In this document: positions 1-9,309 of the stretch, piece by piece | Layout: each line of letters begins with the position of its first letter | Position numbering within the stretch: the stretch's first letter is position 1 | NCBI RefSeq assembly: GCF_019443405.1 | Contig: NZ_CP080376.1 | Coordinates: forward strand, 992,001-1,056,000 | DNA from: Brevundimonas sp. PAMC22021 | GTDB lineage: Bacteria > Pseudomonadota > Alphaproteobacteria > Caulobacterales > Caulobacteraceae | DNA length: 64,000 bases | Reading direction: 5' to 3' | Translations under genes and position numbers: made by a program | Notes under the pieces: generated by a model | What the model was told of the DNA's origin: nothing | Seen by the model: only the letters and a program-made list of their open reading frames with translations | Database searches by the model: none

Positions 1-1
1 G

Positions 2-1741
2 GCCAACGCTGAATATGCGCAGGACACCCGGGCCTACACGGTGATGTCCTATTTCAACGCTTCGTCGCTGGGCGGCGCACGGCATTTCGACTTCAACATC
101 TCGACGACGGTCTATGCCGCGACGCCGTTGATCCACGACATCGCCACGATCCAAGCCATGTATGGCGCGGACAAGACGACCCGCACCGGAGATACGGTCT
201 ACGGTTTCAACAGCAACGCCGGCCGCGATTCGTACGACTTCACCAAGACGCCTGCGCCGATCATGGCCATCTATGACGCGGGCGGGATCGATACGCTCGA
301 TGCGTCCGGCTATGACACGACCCAGCTGATCGACCTGACGCCCGGCTCGCTGAGCAGCATCGGCGGGGTGACGGCGGCCTCGGCCCCGTCGTTCGAGCAG
401 ACCAACGCCAATCGTGCGGCGCTGGGCCTGCCGCCCGTTCCGCGCGCGACCTACGACGCCAACATCGCCGCCCTGCGCGCCAACCCTGTGGTCGGGCGAC
501 TAACCGACAATGTCGGCATCGCCTATGGCGTGACCATAGAAAACGCGATCGGCGGCTCGGGCGCCGACGCCATCATCGGCAATGCGGCCAACAATCGCCT
601 CGTCGGCAACGCCGGCGACGACGTGCTTCTGGGCCGCGAAGGCAATGACATCCTGGAAGGCGGCTCGGGCGCCGACTCGCTGGATGGCGGCGCCGGCGAC
701 GACCTGATGACCGGCGGCTCGGGCAACGACATCTATGTGGTCGACAGCACGGGCGACCAGCTGGTGGAACTGGCCGGCGGCGGCGTGGACGAGGTCCGCA
801 CCACGCTGAACACCTTCAGCCTGCAGGACCATTTCGAGAATCTGACGGGCGCCGCCTCGACCGGCCAGACGCTGAACGGCAACGCGCTGGACAACGTCAT
901 CAAGGCGGGCGCCGGCAACGACGTCCTGAACGGGGGCGCTGGCAACGACACCCTGGACGGCGGCGTCGGGGCGGACGTGATGACGGGCGGGATCGGCAAC
1001 GACGTCTACTTCGTCGACAACGCCGGCGACCGTATCGTCGAGGCCGCGAGCAGCGGAACCGACGAGGTCCGGACGACGCTGAGCGCCTATACGCTGCAGC
1101 AGCATCTGGAGAACCTGACCGGCCTGTCCGGTGGCGGCCAATCGCTGACCGGCAACGCCCTGGACAACGTCATACGGGGCGGCGCCGGCGCGGATCGTCT
1201 CAGCGGCTTGACCGGCAACGACGTGCTGCGAGGTGGCGGCGGTGACGATTTCGTCGACGGCGGCGCGGGCGACGATTTCGTCTATGGCGACGCGGGAAGC
1301 GATCAGCTGTTCGGCGGCAGCGGCGTCGATACGCTGTTCGGCGGCGCCGATAATGACGTGCTCGACGGCGGAAGCGCCGATGACATCCTGATCGGCGGGG
1401 CGGGCGATGACGTCCTGACCGGCGGCACGGGGGCGGACACTTTCGTCTTCGGCCCCGGCTCGGGGGTCGATCGCATCACCGATTTCCGCAGCGGCGACGT
1501 GATCGACTGGTCAGCGATGACGACGGCGGGCATCGGGCACACCATCGAACAAAGCGGACGCAACACCCTGATCTCGTTCGAGGACGGATCGTCGATCCTG
1601 CTGGAAGGCGTCGGCGCCCGCGATCTACGCGGCGACTGGTTCAATGACGTGGCGACGTCCGGCGCGACCTGGAACGCCGCCGACGTGGGCAAGTCGGACC
1701 TCAGCGCCAAGGTTCACGGCGACTGGGATCTGGTCGCCTGA
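2..1741 (+). CDS. Serralysin-type RTX metalloprotease, C-terminal part (5' end outside window)
   Basis: The reading frame is open from base 2, so the gene starts upstream of the window. The first visible residues contain VMSYF, the Met-turn that follows the HExxH zinc site in peptidase family M10B (serralysins); the zinc site itself is not in view. About 160 residues later a long run of glycine-aspartate nonapeptide repeats (GGxGxDxxx type) begins and forms the calcium-binding parallel beta-roll. The C-terminus carries a typical post-repeat domain. Such proteases are exported unfolded by a type I ABC system using a C-terminal signal and fold outside on calcium binding. No partner transporter is in the window. 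In Caulobacter a serralysin (SapA) trims the S-layer; this could be similar, but without the N-terminus I cannot say. Confidence 0.88.
   Translation, partial: ANAEYAQDTRAYTVMSYFNASSLGGARHFDFNISTTVYAATPLIHDIATIQAMYGADKTTRTGDTVYGFNSNAGRDSYDFTKTPAPIMAIYDAGGIDTLDASGYDTTQLIDLTPGSLSSIGGVTAASAPSFEQTNANRAALGLPPVPRATYDANIAALRANPVVGRLTDNVGIAYGVTIENAIGGSGADAIIGNAANNRLVGNAGDDVLLGREGNDILEGGSGADSLDGGAGDDLMTGGSGNDIYVVDSTGDQLVELAGGGVDEVRTTLNTFSLQDHFENLTGAASTGQTLNGNALDNVIKAGAGNDVLNGGAGNDTLDGGVGADVMTGGIGNDVYFVDNAGDRIVEAASSGTDEVRTTLSAYTLQQHLENLTGLSGGGQSLTGNALDNVIRGGAGADRLSGLTGNDVLRGGGGDDFVDGGAGDDFVYGDAGSDQLFGGSGVDTLFGGADNDVLDGGSADDILIGGAGDDVLTGGTGADTFVFGPGSGVDRITDFRSGDVIDWSAMTTAGIGHTIEQSGRNTLISFEDGSSILLEGVGARDLRGDWFNDVATSGATWNAADVGKSDLSAKVHGDWDLVA
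725..1270 (+). repeat. Two in-register 91-codon RTX modules inside the serralysin gene
   Basis: Two tandem units of 273 bp (725-997 and 998-1270) encode equivalent segments. Each starts with a ND(I/V)Y(V/F)VD strand, passes through DEVRTTL and LENLTG-like motifs, and reaches NALDNVI, followed by nonapeptide repeats. The GTC of NALDNVI lies at 896-898 in the first unit and 1169-1171 in the second, exactly 273 bases apart. The match indicates an internal duplication of a composite RTX module rather than of single nonapeptides. Confidence 0.8.
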
Positions 1742-1781
1742 CGATGTGATGGCCCGCCCGCTCGTCGGGAGGGGACGGCTG

Positions 1782-1813
1782 AACGCCGGCGCGGTTCGCC
1801 CGCGCCGGCGTTT
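1782..1813 (+). terminator. Intrinsic terminator-like hairpin after the protease gene
   Basis: A perfect 12-bp stem (1782-1793 paired with 1801-1812) encloses a 7-nt loop and ends in three T residues. It lies 41 bp past the protease stop codon and before the next operon. The T tract is short, as is common in GC-rich genomes. Confidence 0.75.
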
Positions 1814-1948
1814 GTCGTGGATGCCGACGCAGGCTGACGCCGCCCTGCGCCCATGCTGATGGCCGCGCGTTGCAGATTTTCCTTACTCCTCAACCATCTG
1901 CGGAACTGTCGGCCGCCTGCGGCATTTGGTCATCGGAAGGAACCACCG

Positions 1949-3604
1949 ATGATCGACGAGGCGTTGACGCCGGCGGCTGGCGCGCGACGCCTGCCGGCTG
2001 GCCACCTTGCCCTCTGGGGAGGGCACGAGTGCACCGTCAACCGCGTGGGCGATGATTGGCGTGATCAGACGCGTCTGTCCGGCCACGAAGACCGCATCGA
2101 GGACCTCGACCGCTTCGCCGATCTTGGTCTTCAAGCCCTCCGCTATCCGGTGCTGTGGGAGCGGACCGAGATCAAGCGCGACGCTTATGACTGGTCTTGG
2201 GCGGACGCCCGCCTGAGCCGCCTACGCGAGTTGAAGGTCCAACCTATCCTTGGGCTGCTTCACCATGGCTCCGGTCCAGCCTGGACCAATCTGCTCGATC
2301 CTGCGTTTCCCGAAGCCTTGGCGGTATTCGCCGGTCGTGTGGCGGCGCGGTATCCGTGGGCGCGAGACTGGACGCCGATCAACGAGCCGCTGACCACCGC
2401 GCGCTTCAGCGCCCTCTACGGCCACTGGCATCCTCATCTGAAAAACGAGACCGCGTTTTGGACGGCGGTGTTGAACCAGATTGACGGCATACGCCTGTCG
2501 ATGGCGGCGATCCGCGCCGTCAATCCCGAGGCGCGCCTGATCCAGACCGAGGACTTCGGTCGGACCTACGCCACGCCGCCGTGCGCGGCACAGGCCGACC
2601 ACGATAATATGCGCCGGTTCGCGACGTGGGATCTGCTCGCGGGACGCGTTGTGTCCGGCCATGCGCTGTTTGACCACATCGATCGGCTCGGGTTGGTTGA
2701 TCGCCTGGAGGTTCTGGCCGCAGATCCGACGGACTTCGTCATCGGCCTGAACCACTACGCCACCAGCGATCGCTTCCTTGATCACCGGCTTGAGCGATAT
2801 CCGCAACATCTTCATGGCGGCAACGGGCATGTCGCCTACGCCGACGTGGAAGCGGTTCGCGTGGTCGATCCGGCGCCGGTCGGCTGGTCCGAGCATCTTC
2901 GAGCCTTGTGGCGCCGTTATCGACTGCCGATCGCGATCACCGAATGCCACCTCGGGTGCACGCGCGAGGAACAGGTCCGATGGCTATCGGAATGCTGGGA
3001 CGCCGCACTGCAGGCGCGAGCGAACGGCGTTGATGTCGAAGCCGTGACCGTATGGAACCTGCTGGGCGGGTTCGACTGGAACAGCCTGCTGACCCGTCCG
3101 GACGGCGTCTACGAAAGCGGCGTGTTCGACCTGTCGGACGGCGATCTGCGGCCGACCGCCCTGGCCCAAATCGTGCGCGACCTCGCCCGCACAGGCGGCA
3201 CCGACTGTCCTTTTGCGCATGAGCCGGGATGGTGGCGCAGGCCTGGACGACTGGCCTATCCGGTGCATCCGGTCGCAGAGGAAGGCGCGCCGCCGGTGCG
3301 GCGACCCGCCAACAGGCCGATCCTTCTAAACAGCGCCGACATCGGCGAGCAGTGGCGCGAACTCTGGAGCGAATGCGAGCAGCGCGGGCTGCACGTGGTT
3401 CATCCGGACGAGCCGGGCGACGCCGCCCCCTGGCTCGAGGTGCGGACGTTCGATCGTGCTTCGCCTTTATCGCGAGCCTTTGACCTGCTGCTGGACCAGC
3501 CGTGGCCGGACAGCGCGAAAGCGCATGAACCCTCAACCTACTCCGCGCCCCGGTCTCGTCCGCATCGCGGCCTCAGCCTGCAATCCTGGAAGGGCCAGCC
3601 TTGA
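1949..3604 (+). CDS. GH1-like cytosolic glycosidase-family protein with residual C-terminal reductase segment
   Basis: A 551-residue protein related to glycoside hydrolase family 1. The acid/base motif TPINEP places the glutamate at about residue 146. The strand IAITECHLG gives the nucleophile-like Glu332, a variant of the usual ITENG. I chose the ATG at 1949 because a GGAAGGA ribosome site lies just upstream; the frame is open further but without support. There is no signal peptide, so the protein should be cytosolic. After about residue 450 a short stretch beginning RPILLNSADIGEQW resembles the N-terminal strand of an RmlD-type dTDP-4-dehydrorhamnose reductase, which is fused to this family in some relatives, but the glycine-rich NAD loop is gone and the domain is cut short. 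It overlaps the next gene by four bases (TTGA), so the two are translationally coupled. Substrate unknown. Confidence 0.75.
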   Translation: MIDEALTPAAGARRLPAGHLALWGGHECTVNRVGDDWRDQTRLSGHEDRIEDLDRFADLGLQALRYPVLWERTEIKRDAYDWSWADARLSRLRELKVQPILGLLHHGSGPAWTNLLDPAFPEALAVFAGRVAARYPWARDWTPINEPLTTARFSALYGHWHPHLKNETAFWTAVLNQIDGIRLSMAAIRAVNPEARLIQTEDFGRTYATPPCAAQADHDNMRRFATWDLLAGRVVSGHALFDHIDRLGLVDRLEVLAADPTDFVIGLNHYATSDRFLDHRLERYPQHLHGGNGHVAYADVEAVRVVDPAPVGWSEHLRALWRRYRLPIAITECHLGCTREEQVRWLSECWDAALQARANGVDVEAVTVWNLLGGFDWNSLLTRPDGVYESGVFDLSDGDLRPTALAQIVRDLARTGGTDCPFAHEPGWWRRPGRLAYPVHPVAEEGAPPVRRPANRPILLNSADIGEQWRELWSECEQRGLHVVHPDEPGDAAPWLEVRTFDRASPLSRAFDLLLDQPWPDSAKAHEPSTYSAPRSRPHRGLSLQSWKGQP

Positions 3605-5982
3605 ACACCACAGACACCAGCATCCGCGCCGACGTCGTCGAACTGGCCAAGCCGCAGGAACGCGGCGATCCGATCGTCTGCTTCTCTCACCTGCGCTGGG
3701 ACTTCGTGTTTCAACGACCGCAGCACCTGATGACCCGGTTCGCCCGCACGCGCACGGTGGTCGTGTTCGAAGAGCCCATGCCGGCGCAAGCTGGGATGGC
3801 GATGGGCGTCGATCTTCGTCGATGCGCCACAAGCGGCGTGGTTGTCGCGACGCCGCGCCTGCCTGAAGGGCTGGAGGGCGCCTGCCGCACGGCGGTGCTG
3901 CGCCAGTTGCTGGATGAGGTCCTGGCCGGCCAAAGCATCGAGAACCCCGTGCTCTGGTACTACACGCCGATGATGCTGCCCTTGTCGCGGCACATCGAGG
4001 CGTCTGCCGTGGTCTACGACTGCATGGACGAGCTTTCGGCCTTCAAGTTCGCGCCCCCCGAACTGACGCAACTGGAAGCCGAGCTGATGAGCCGGGCGGA
4101 CGTCGTGTTCACCGGAGGGCACAGCCTCTATGAGGCCAAGCAGCATCGGCACGACAACATCCATCCCTTCCCATCGAGCGTGGAGCGGACCCATTTCGCC
4201 CAAGCGCGGCAAGGACGGAACGAACCAGCCGCGCAAGCGGCCGTCGCGGGCGCCAAGCTCGGCTTCTACGGCGTCATCGACGAACGGATGGACCTGGAGC
4301 TCTTGGCCGCGGTGGCGGATGCTCGGCCGGATTGGTCGCTGGTGCTGGTGGGGCCGGTGGTCAAGATCGCCGAGCAGGACCTGCCGCGCCGCGCGAACAT
4401 CCACTACATGGGCCAGCAGAGCTACGACGACCTTCCCGCCTTTTTGAGCGGCTGGGATGTGGCGCTTATGCCCTTCGCCATCAATGAATCGACCCGCTTC
4501 ATCAGCCCGACCAAGACGCCCGAGTATCTGGCGGCGGGCCGTCCGGTGGTGTCCACGCCCATCCGTGACGTGGTGCGGCACTATGGCGAACTGGAAGGCG
4601 TGAAGATCGCCGAGACGGCCGAGGCTTTCGTCGCCGCCTGCGAAGCGCAGCTGGCGCTGAAGGAAACATCGGCCTGGCTGGAAGAGGTCGATGAGGCGCT
4701 GGCCAGTCTGTCATGGGAGCAGACGCAGCTGCGCATGTCGGCGCTGATCGACGGCGCGGTGCGCAAACGCCTGGGACGGGGTTTCACACGGCTGTCGAGC
4801 CCGATCGCCGCTCCGGCGGTCCGCACGGCCGGACGCGCCTCGCACTACGACGCTCTGGTCGTGGGGGCGGGGTTCGCGGGTTCGGTGCTGGCCGAGCGGC
4901 TGGCGTCGAGCGGGCAGAAGGTGCTGGTGGTGGATCGCCGCCCCCACATCGCAGGCAATGCCTATGACCGCATGGATGAGGCCGGCGTGCTGATGCACCA
5001 GTATGGCCCGCACATCTTCCACACCAACTCGGCCGAGGTGTTCGACTATCTGTCGCGCTTCACCGAATGGCGGCCCTACGAGCACCGGGTGCTCGCGCGG
5101 GTCGGCGACAAGCTGGTGCCGATGCCGATCAACCGGACGACGCTGAACGCGCTTTATGGCGTGGACCTGCAATCGGACGAGCAGGCCGAGGCGTTCCTCG
5201 CTTCCCGCGCAGAGCCGGTGGAGAAGATCCGCACGTCCGAGGACGTAGTGATCTCGGCCGTCGGTCGCGAACTCTACGAGACCTTCTTCCGCGGCTACAC
5301 GCGCAAGCAGTGGGGTCTGGATCCGTCGGAGCTGGACAAGTCGGTCACGGCGCGGGTGCCGACGCGCACCAATGTCGACGATCGCTACTTCACCGACGCG
5401 TTCCAGGCCATGCCGCTGCACGGCTACACCAAGATGTTCGAGAACATGCTGGATCACCCGAACATTCGGGTGGAGACCGGCGTGGAATACCGCGACGTCG
5501 TGGACGAGGTCGTCTACGACCGGCTGGTGTTCACCGGCCCGATCGACGAGTTCTTCGATCATCGCTACGGCAAGCTGCCCTACCGCTCCCTGCGGTTCCG
5601 GCATGAGACGCTGGACCAGGCCAACTTCCAGCCGGTGGCCACGGTCAACTATCCGGACGAGGCGACGCCCTATACGCGCATCACGGAATACAAGCACCTG
5701 ACGGGGCAGTCGCATCCGCGCACGACCGTGACTTACGAGTATCCGGCGGCGGAGGGGGATCCCTACTATCCGATCCCTCGCGCGGAGAACCAGGCGCTGT
5801 TCAAGAAGTATGAGGCGCTGGCGCTGGCTCGGCCGGACGTGGCCTTTGTCGGGCGGCTGGCGACCTACCGCTACTACAACATGGACCAGGTGGTTGGGCA
5901 GGCGCTGGCGACGTTCCGCAAGCTCCGGCCGGTGGCGAGCGCGGATCTGTCGACGGCGGCTGCGGCAGGACTGAGCGCCTGA
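3601..5982 (+). CDS. Fusion of glycosyltransferase (GT4-like) and UDP-galactopyranose mutase
   Basis: A 793-residue bifunctional protein. Residues about 20-390 form a two-domain GT-B glycosyltransferase; its end has the pattern PTKTPEYLAAGRPVVSTP typical of GT4-like donors. From about residue 415 it is a complete UDP-galactopyranose mutase: the FAD-binding GAGFAGSVLAERL, the RRPHIAGNAYD loop, GPHIFHT, and the C-terminal YRYYNMDQVV hallmark. The mutase converts UDP-galactopyranose to UDP-galactofuranose, so the fusion probably makes and uses a galactofuranose donor in one chain (inference). The TTG start at 3601 overlaps the stop of the GH1-like gene. Cytosolic, with no membrane segment seen. 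Confidence 0.9.
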   Translation: MNTTDTSIRADVVELAKPQERGDPIVCFSHLRWDFVFQRPQHLMTRFARTRTVVVFEEPMPAQAGMAMGVDLRRCATSGVVVATPRLPEGLEGACRTAVLRQLLDEVLAGQSIENPVLWYYTPMMLPLSRHIEASAVVYDCMDELSAFKFAPPELTQLEAELMSRADVVFTGGHSLYEAKQHRHDNIHPFPSSVERTHFAQARQGRNEPAAQAAVAGAKLGFYGVIDERMDLELLAAVADARPDWSLVLVGPVVKIAEQDLPRRANIHYMGQQSYDDLPAFLSGWDVALMPFAINESTRFISPTKTPEYLAAGRPVVSTPIRDVVRHYGELEGVKIAETAEAFVAACEAQLALKETSAWLEEVDEALASLSWEQTQLRMSALIDGAVRKRLGRGFTRLSSPIAAPAVRTAGRASHYDALVVGAGFAGSVLAERLASSGQKVLVVDRRPHIAGNAYDRMDEAGVLMHQYGPHIFHTNSAEVFDYLSRFTEWRPYEHRVLARVGDKLVPMPINRTTLNALYGVDLQSDEQAEAFLASRAEPVEKIRTSEDVVISAVGRELYETFFRGYTRKQWGLDPSELDKSVTARVPTRTNVDDRYFTDAFQAMPLHGYTKMFENMLDHPNIRVETGVEYRDVVDEVVYDRLVFTGPIDEFFDHRYGKLPYRSLRFRHETLDQANFQPVATVNYPDEATPYTRITEYKHLTGQSHPRTTVTYEYPAAEGDPYYPIPRAENQALFKKYEALALARPDVAFVGRLATYRYYNMDQVVGQALATFRKLRPVASADLSTAAAAGLSA

Positions 5983-5990
5983 TTAGACAG

Positions 5991-6016
5991 CGAGGCCGGC
6001 CTCAGCGCCGGCCTCG
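5991..6016. terminator. Bidirectional terminator hairpin between convergent genes
   Basis: A perfect 10-bp GC stem (5991-6000 with 6007-6016) and 6-nt loop sit between the mutase fusion and the convergent Lrp-type regulator, overlapping the last codons of the regulator. There is no T run on either side, so termination strength is uncertain. Confidence 0.55.
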
Positions 6017-6457
6017 TCCCGCCAGGACGTTGCGGATCGCCAGGCTGGAGTGGATGCGCGACACGCCGGGCAGGCAGGACAGCACGTCCTTGTGGATGAC
6101 CTCATAGGCCGCGATGCTGGGCGCCGCGGCGCGCAGCACATAGTCAGCCTCGCCCGCCATCAGATAGCATTCCTGGATTTCGGGATGCTCGCGGATCGCC
6201 GTCTCGAAGCGGCGCATATAGTCGCCGGTCTGCTTCTCCAGCGTGATCAGGACAATGGCGACGACGCTGTCCTCGTCACCCTCCGCCACGACCGCTTGGT
6301 AGCCGCGGATGACGCCGCGATCTTCCAGCAGCTTGACGCGGCGCAGGCAGGCCGACGGCGACAGCCCCACGCTCTTGGCCAGGGTCGAATTGGGGATGCG
6401 GGCGTTCGCCCTCAGCTGGCGGATGATCCGGCGATCCACTTCGTCGAGACCCGGCAT
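6002..6457 (-). CDS. Lrp/AsnC family transcriptional regulator, likely controls dadA
   Basis: A 151-residue protein with an N-terminal winged helix (DEVDRRIIRQLRANARIPNS then LAKSVGLSPSACLRRVKLLE) and a C-terminal RAM ligand-binding domain (about residues 65-145, with CYLMAGEADYVLRA). I chose the ATG at 6457 because AAGGA lies five bases upstream and homologues start at this point; an open frame reaches to 6523. It is divergent from dadA across 131 bp, the arrangement seen for regulators that activate D- or L-amino-acid catabolism in response to the amino acid. A 9-bp inverted repeat in the gap could be its operator. Confidence 0.9.
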   Translation of the reverse strand: MPGLDEVDRRIIRQLRANARIPNSTLAKSVGLSPSACLRRVKLLEDRGVIRGYQAVVAEGDEDSVVAIVLITLEKQTGDYMRRFETAIREHPEIQECYLMAGEADYVLRAAAPSIAAYEVIHKDVLSCLPGVSRIHSSLAIRNVLAGRGRR

Positions 6458-6511
6458 GCTGATCCTTGCGTTTGGATTGATCGATCGTGCGGTTCCTGGC
6501 CGCATCTTGAA

Positions 6512-6538
6512 CGATCCTGCCACAGGCGCGCAGGATCG
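6512..6538. promoter_or_regulatory. 9-bp inverted repeat in the regulator-dadA divergent promoter
   Basis: The arms CGATCCTGC (6512-6520) and GCAGGATCG (6530-6538) are perfect reverse complements separated by nine bases, one helical turn plus. The element lies 51 bp upstream of the dadA start and 55 bp upstream of the regulator start, where an Lrp-family dimer would be expected to bind. Function is inferred from position and symmetry only. Confidence 0.45.
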
Positions 6539-6588
6539 GCGATACGATCTTCGTTATCCTACGGCCAAAAGCGCGCGGGAGGTCGAGC

Positions 6589-7842
6589 GTGAAGTGCATC
6601 GTTCTGGGCGCCGGCGTCATCGGCGTGACGACTGCCTACTATCTGGCCAAGGCCGGGTGCGAGGTTACGGTCATCGAACGCCAGGCGGGCCCGGGGTTGG
6701 AGACCAGCTTCGCCAACGCCGGTCAGATTTCGCCGGGGTACTCATCGCCATGGGCCGCGCCGTCGATCCCGCGCAAGGCGCCGCGCTGGCTGATGATGAA
6801 GCACGCGCCGCTGATCCTGCGGCCGACGCTTGATCCGGCGATGATCCGCTGGGGCCTGCAGATGCTGCGGAACTGCACGTCCGAGCGTTACGCGCTGAAC
6901 AAGGAGCGGATGGTGCGGCTCGCCGAATACAGCCGCGACCAGCTGAAGCTGCTGCGGGCCGAGACCGGCATCCAGTACGACGGCCGCCAGCAGGGCACGC
7001 TGCAGCTGTTCCGGACGGAGAAGCAGCTGGAGGACGTGGCCAAGGACGTAAAGGTTCTGCGTCACGAAGGCGTGCCGTGCGAGGTGCTGGACCGCGCGGG
7101 CTGCCTGGCCGCAGAGCCTGGGTTGAAGGCGTCCCAGGCGGAGATCGCGGGCGGCCTGCGCCTGCCGAACGACGAAACGGGCGACGCGGCCTTGTTCACC
7201 CAGCGACTGGCCGAGATGGCTCAAGCGGCGGGCGTCACCTTTCTTTATGCGACTGAGGTGCGCGGCCTGCGGGTGGATCAGGGGCGAGTGGTCTCGGTTT
7301 CAACCAGCCGGGGCGAGCAAACCGCCGATGTCTATGTCGCGGCCATGGGCAGCTATACGCCGGCGCTTCTGAAGCCGACCCGGATCGATCTGCCGGTGTA
7401 TCCGGTGAAGGGCTATTCGATCACCGTGCCGTTCGCGCGCGAGGAGACGGCGCCGGTCTCCACGGTGATGGACGAGACCTTCAAGATCGCCATCACCCGG
7501 CTGGGGTCACGCATTCGCGTGGGCGGCATGGCGGAGCTGTCGGGCTTCAACAACGACCTGCCGCCTCGCAGGCAGGCGACGTTGAAGTATTCGTTGAACA
7601 GCCTGTTTCCCGACGCCGGGGCGTTGGATCAGGCCAGGTTCTGGACCGGCCTGCGCCCCATGACGCCTGACGGCACGCCCGTCTTGGGCGCGACGCGCGT
7701 GCCCAACCTTTATCTGAATACCGGTCACGGAACGCTGGGCTGGACCATGGCGTGCGGATCGGCGCGCGTGGTCAGCGACATCATCACCGGGCGCGATCCG
7801 GACATCGAGACGACGGACCTGTCGATCGCTCGCTACGGCTGA
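6589..7842 (+). CDS. dadA: D-amino-acid dehydrogenase, small-subunit type (DadA)
   Basis: A 417-residue FAD-dependent oxidoreductase of the DAO family that oxidatively deaminates D-amino acids (D-alanine best) to 2-oxoacids at the inner membrane. The N-terminus has the Rossmann motif [19 protein letters not shown] and the conserved [19 protein letters not shown] block specific to DadA. The C-terminus carries [16 protein letters not shown], also characteristic. The GTG start at 6589 has GGGAGG seven bases upstream. It is divergent from an Lrp-type regulator. No alanine racemase (dadX) is adjacent. Its last 10 bases overlap the convergent glgA. Confidence 0.93.
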   Translation: MKCIVLGAGVIGVTTAYYLAKAGCEVTVIERQAGPGLETSFANAGQISPGYSSPWAAPSIPRKAPRWLMMKHAPLILRPTLDPAMIRWGLQMLRNCTSERYALNKERMVRLAEYSRDQLKLLRAETGIQYDGRQQGTLQLFRTEKQLEDVAKDVKVLRHEGVPCEVLDRAGCLAAEPGLKASQAEIAGGLRLPNDETGDAALFTQRLAEMAQAAGVTFLYATEVRGLRVDQGRVVSVSTSRGEQTADVYVAAMGSYTPALLKPTRIDLPVYPVKGYSITVPFAREETAPVSTVMDETFKIAITRLGSRIRVGGMAELSGFNNDLPPRRQATLKYSLNSLFPDAGALDQARFWTGLRPMTPDGTPVLGATRVPNLYLNTGHGTLGWTMACGSARVVSDIITGRDPDIETTDLSIARYG

Positions 7843-9284
7843 GCGGCAAGCTGACGATAGAGGGCGGCGTAGCGCGCGGCCGAGGCGTTCCAGGATACGT
7901 CCGTCGCCATGGCGTTGGCCTGAAGACGCGCCCAGGTCGGCTTGTCGCGGTACAGGGCGGCGACCTGGTGCAGGGCGCGTTCGAACGGCGCCTGCTCGAC
8001 CGGCGAGAACTGAACGCCGGTGGCCACGCCCGCCGACAGCGCCATCGGATTGGCGTCGACCACGGTGTCGGCGAGACCGCCGGTGCGCGCCACCACCGGC
8101 ACCGCGCCGTAGCGCAGGGCGCTGAGCTGGGTCAGGCCGCAGGGCTCGAAGCGCGAGGGCACCAAGAGGGCGTCGCACCCCGCCTGAATCTGGTGCGCCA
8201 GCGCCTCGTCATAGCCGATGACGCAGCCGATATGGCCGGGGGCCACCTCGGCCGCCGCCCGGAAGCCGGCCTCGAGGCTCGGCTCGCCGGCGCCGAGCAG
8301 CGCAAGTTGCGCCCCCATCTCCAGCAGCGTCGGCAGGGCGGCGAGCAGCAGGTCCAAGCCCTTTTGACTGGTCAGACGGCTGACCACGCCGAAAAGCGGC
8401 GCGTCCGCGCGAGGATCGAGACCGAACCGGGCCTGCAAGGCCGCCTTGTTCGCAGCGCGACGTGCAGGGGTGGCGGCGTCGTAGGTCTGCGCGATCAGGG
8501 GGTCGGTCGCGGGGTTCCAGACCTCGACGTCCAGTCCGTTCAGGATGCCGATCAGGTCCTCTCCGCGTCCCTGCAGCAGCCCGCCCAAACCCATGCCGCC
8601 GCCTTCGCTGGCGATCTCGGCCGCATAGGAGGGCGAAACCGTGGTCACGCGGTCGGCCATCAGCACGCCGGCCTTCAGGAAGCCGATGTCGCCGTAGTAT
8701 TCGACGCCATCCAAGGCAAAGGCGTCATCCGGCAGTCCGAGCGCCGGCAGGAGCGCGCGGGGAAAGCGGCCCTGGAAGGCTAGGTTGTGGACCGTCAGCA
8801 CAAACGGCGGCGCCTCGCCCGAAGCCTGGCGCAGATAGGCGGGGACCATGGCGGCCTGCCAGTCGTGGCCGTGCACGACATCGGGCCGATAGCTGTCGAT
8901 GCGGCCCCGCGCGATCTCGGCCGCGACGCGGGCCAAGCCGCCGAAACGCAGCCCGTTGTCCGGCCAGTCCTCGCCGTCCGGTGTCAGGTAGGGATTGCCC
9001 GGACGTCCGAACAGGTGAGGGGCGTCCAGCACAAGCAGGTCGAGGCCCGCGGCCGATCCCTGCAGCACCCGCGCGCGGTCGTCCATCAGATCGTCAAAGG
9101 TCGCAACCGTCTGAGGATCTCCCAGCCGCTCCAGCACGGCGGGGTAGCCTGGAACCAGCGTCCGCATCTCGACGCCGTGCGGGCGCAGGGCGGCGGGCAG
9201 GGCGCCGGCGACATCGGCGAGCCCGCCGGTCTTGATCAGCGGGAAGACCTCGGACGCGACGGAGAGGATGTGAAGCGGGCCCAT
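7833..9284 (-). CDS. glgA: Glycogen synthase (ADP-glucose)
   Basis: A 483-residue GT5 enzyme that extends alpha-1,4-glucan from ADP-glucose. The signature [13 protein letters not shown] lies near the N-terminus in the ADP-glucose binding loop, and [29 protein letters not shown] and [18 protein letters not shown] follow in order. I place the start at the ATG 9284 ([15 protein letters not shown]), matching family length; a TTG at 9320 would add 12 residues and overlap glgC. It is downstream of glgC on the same strand with a 25-bp gap, so the two are probably cotranscribed. Confidence 0.95.
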   Translation of the reverse strand: MGPLHILSVASEVFPLIKTGGLADVAGALPAALRPHGVEMRTLVPGYPAVLERLGDPQTVATFDDLMDDRARVLQGSAAGLDLLVLDAPHLFGRPGNPYLTPDGEDWPDNGLRFGGLARVAAEIARGRIDSYRPDVVHGHDWQAAMVPAYLRQASGEAPPFVLTVHNLAFQGRFPRALLPALGLPDDAFALDGVEYYGDIGFLKAGVLMADRVTTVSPSYAAEIASEGGGMGLGGLLQGRGEDLIGILNGLDVEVWNPATDPLIAQTYDAATPARRAANKAALQARFGLDPRADAPLFGVVSRLTSQKGLDLLLAALPTLLEMGAQLALLGAGEPSLEAGFRAAAEVAPGHIGCVIGYDEALAHQIQAGCDALLVPSRFEPCGLTQLSALRYGAVPVVARTGGLADTVVDANPMALSAGVATGVQFSPVEQAPFERALHQVAALYRDKPTWARLQANAMATDVSWNASAARYAALYRQLAAQP

Positions 9285-9309
9285 CACGCCAGTGTCGCCG
9301 CCGACCGCC

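Noticed and set aside
41..1741. Reading the protease as a complete 566-residue gene starting at GTG 41
   Set aside because: The frame is open to the left edge and the codons before 41 encode the expected serralysin sequence leading into the Met-turn, so the gene is truncated by the window.
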